Shown: in pieces, positions 62,465 through 64,000 of the stretch
How positions within the stretch are numbered: the first letter of the stretch is position 1
How the letters are laid out: each line of letters begins with the position of its first letter
From: Lampris incognitus
Lineage: Eukaryota; Chordata; Actinopteri; Lampriformes; Lampridae
Length of the DNA: 64,000 nt
Direction: 5' to 3'
NCBI RefSeq assembly: GCF_029633865.1
Contig: NC_079222.1
Span: 28,892,166 to 28,956,165 of the forward strand
The notes under the pieces: generated by a model
Seen by the model: only the letters and a program-made list of their open reading frames with translations
Databases searched by the model: none
What the model was told of the DNA's origin: nothing
Position numbers and translations under genes: made by a program

Positions 62465-62716
62465 CACTAAGAAAAACAAGTACCAGTGTGTACCTAAGTG
62501 GGTACAAATGCCTGTCGCTGGGGCAGTACCTTTCTAAAGTACAATAATGTACCAATGTAATTGTACTTCATTGTCTGTTAAGTACCTTTGTTACCTTTCA
62601 GCTTATGGAAAGATACATATCTGATCCTTCAAAGTACAATATTGTACCTCTGTTGCTGTAATGTACATATGAGCACAGAAGTGTACCTCTTCTGTACCTC
62701 AATTTCTGAGAGTGTT
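62465..62716. mobile_element. MITE rich in GTACC/GTACAAT motifs
   Basis: Ends ACACTAAGAAAAACAAGTAC and GTACCTCAATTTCTGAGAGT are imperfect inverted repeats. Inside, GTACC, GTACTT and GTACAAT recur a dozen or more times on both strands (AAAGTACAATAATGTACC, AAAGTACAATATTGTACC). No coding capacity. Upstream of gpat4. A similar family is, as I recall, common in fish. Confidence 0.62.
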
Positions 62717-63030
62717 CCTTTCAATTAGATATTATTAGTAATACAATCCATGTAAAGAGCCAGACGAGTACATCTAGGTTAGTCCATAATGGGAGCCTGT
62801 GTGTGATTGAGCCATAGAGCGAGGACAGCAGACATTCTCAACTTCACTAATATCTTTCATTTTAATTTAAAGATTATGACCAAATGGGGATGAAACAAAT
62901 GATTGAATCTGATATCTCAGCAGTCTGTGCTGTTAATTTTGAGTTCCAATATTATGTTGTTCTTCATTGCAGCACATGTTGTTGAGATATTGGATTTAAA
63001 CATTTGCTTAAACCCAGCTAAACATTTTTT

Positions 63031-63256
63031 TTTTGTGGATTTTCCCCCCCTTTTTCTCCCCAATTGTATCCGGCCAATTACCCCACTCTTCTGAGCCATC
63101 CCGGTTGCTGCTCCACCCCCTCTGCCAATCCAGGGAGGGCTGCACATGCTCCTCCAATACATGTGGAGTCGCCAGCCACTTCTTTTCACCTGACAGTGAG
63201 GAGTTTCACCAGGGGGACGTAGCACATGGGAGGATCACGTTATTCCCCCAATGTCC
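63031..63256 (-). mobile_element. tRNA-headed SINE, copy 10 (3' half)
   Basis: CCCCCCTTTTTCTCCCCAAT, CCGGCCAATTACCCCACTCT, the TCTTTTCACCTGACAGTGAG block, then GGACGTAGCACATGGGAGGA. Head missing; the copy stops at TTATTCCCCCAATGTCCCC. Confidence 0.87.
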
Positions 63257-63465
63257 CCAGTAAGGACATTGGAACTGCTTTCGGTGTTGTGCTAAAATTA
63301 ATAAAAAAGTTAACTGTCAAATTGTCTTTTTTTTAAATATATAACTAGGTAATATTCTGGATGCTCTATGCACCCCAAATTTGCAACAGTTGTAGGCCTA
63401 CATGGTTACATGAATATCGCTTAAAATTCTGCATTTAACATTTATTTTATTGGGGGCTTTTCATG

Positions 63466-64000
63466 CTACTACTACTTTCGGCTGCTCCCGTTAGGGGTCG
63501 CCACAGCGGATCATCCGTTTCCATTTCTTCCTGTCTTCTGCGTCTTCCTCTGTCACACCAGCCACCTGCATGTCCTCCCTCACCACATCCATAAACCTCC
63601 TCTTTGGCCTTCCTCTTCTCCTCTTCCCTGGCAGCTCCATATTCAGCATCCTTCTCCCAATATACTCAGCATCTCTCCTCCAGACATGTCCAAGCCATCT
63701 CAATCTTGCCTCTCTTGCTTTGTCTCCAAACCGTCCAACCTGAGCGGTCCCTCTAATATAATCGTTCCTAATCCTGTCCTTCTTCGTTACTCCCAGTGAA
63801 AATCTTAGCATCTTCAACTCTGCCACCTCCAGCTCCGCCTCCTGTCTTTTCGTCAGTGCCACTGTCTCCAAACCATATAACATAGCTGGTCTCACAACCA
63901 TCTTGTAAACTTTCCCTTTAACTCTTGCTGGTACCCTTCTGTCGCAAATCACTCCTGACACACTTCTCCACCCACTCCAACCTGCCTGCACTCTCTTTTT
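63466..64000 (-). mobile_element. RTE-type LINE, C-terminal reverse-transcriptase part (cut by window end)
   Basis: Open - strand frame of 166 codons from 63991: GWSGWRSVSGVICDRRVPAR, KGKVYKMVVRPAMLYGLETV, KMLRFSLGVTKKDRIRNDYI, ARLRWLGHVWRRDAEYIGRR. This is the C-terminal region of RTE LINEs in fish. The 3' end (TCGGCTGCTCCCGTTAGGGG on the + strand) is close to the SINE tail at 61215. The frame is intact as far as the window shows, so this copy is younger than the one at 46140. Confidence 0.87.

Overview
The window is teleost fish nuclear DNA. It carries intron-containing vertebrate genes with canonical GT/AG junctions, embedded in a dense fish repeat landscape of V-SINEs, another tRNA-headed SINE, L2/CR1 and RTE LINEs, Penelope-like fragments, Tc1 transposons and very long CA, TC and TATCATTCTCTC tracts. 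No prokaryotic feature, CRISPR array or plasmid signal is present. The species cannot be named from sequence alone.

Four protein-coding genes were reconstructed by joining exons by eye. (1) The 3' end of annexin A4 (anxa4, + strand): last four coding exons, 2624-4555. (2) brf2 (- strand, 9689 to 6600): four exons, 461 aa, the TFIIIB subunit BRF2, which serves type 3 RNA polymerase III promoters. (3) rab11fip1 (- strand, 39349 to 13254): six coding exons, 1517 aa, a Rab11 effector of the recycling endosome with an N-terminal C2 domain, a huge Lys/Glu/Arg-rich middle exon and the C-terminal Rab11-binding helix. (4) gpat4 (- strand, 62066 to 49603): twelve coding exons, 482 aa, an ER glycerol-3-phosphate acyltransferase. 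Every exon junction keeps frame. anxa4 and brf2 converge; brf2, rab11fip1 and gpat4 lie head to tail on one strand. From memory, BRF2 and RAB11FIP1 are neighbours on human 8p and GPAT4 is also on 8p, whereas ANXA4 is on 2p. The genes are unrelated in function; the layout reflects synteny, not an operon.

By region: 0-5 kb, anxa4 end and repeats. 5-10 kb, brf2. 10-12 kb, an L2 LINE holding a V-SINE and a solo LTR. 13-39.4 kb, rab11fip1, with intron 3 (16.0-21.6 kb) and intron 1 (25.1-39.0 kb) full of transposons and satellites. 39.4-49.6 kb, intergenic, with Tc1, Penelope-like and RTE copies, including a Tc1 copy with an intact transposase frame at 46.8-48.0 kb. 49.6-62.1 kb, gpat4, whose introns hold L2 and a restriction-endonuclease-type LINE mosaic. 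62.1-64 kb, a MITE, a SINE and an RTE LINE cut by the window edge.

I found no clearly new multi-gene system. The best leads are the roughly 570-residue charged repeat in fish Rab11-FIP1, an unnamed tRNA-headed SINE with ten copies (two beside splice sites), a SINE sharing its 3' tail with an RTE LINE, paired inverted arms around Penelope-like 3' ends, a chimeric LINE at 50.7-53.1 kb, and two hairpin clusters that no annotated feature explains.
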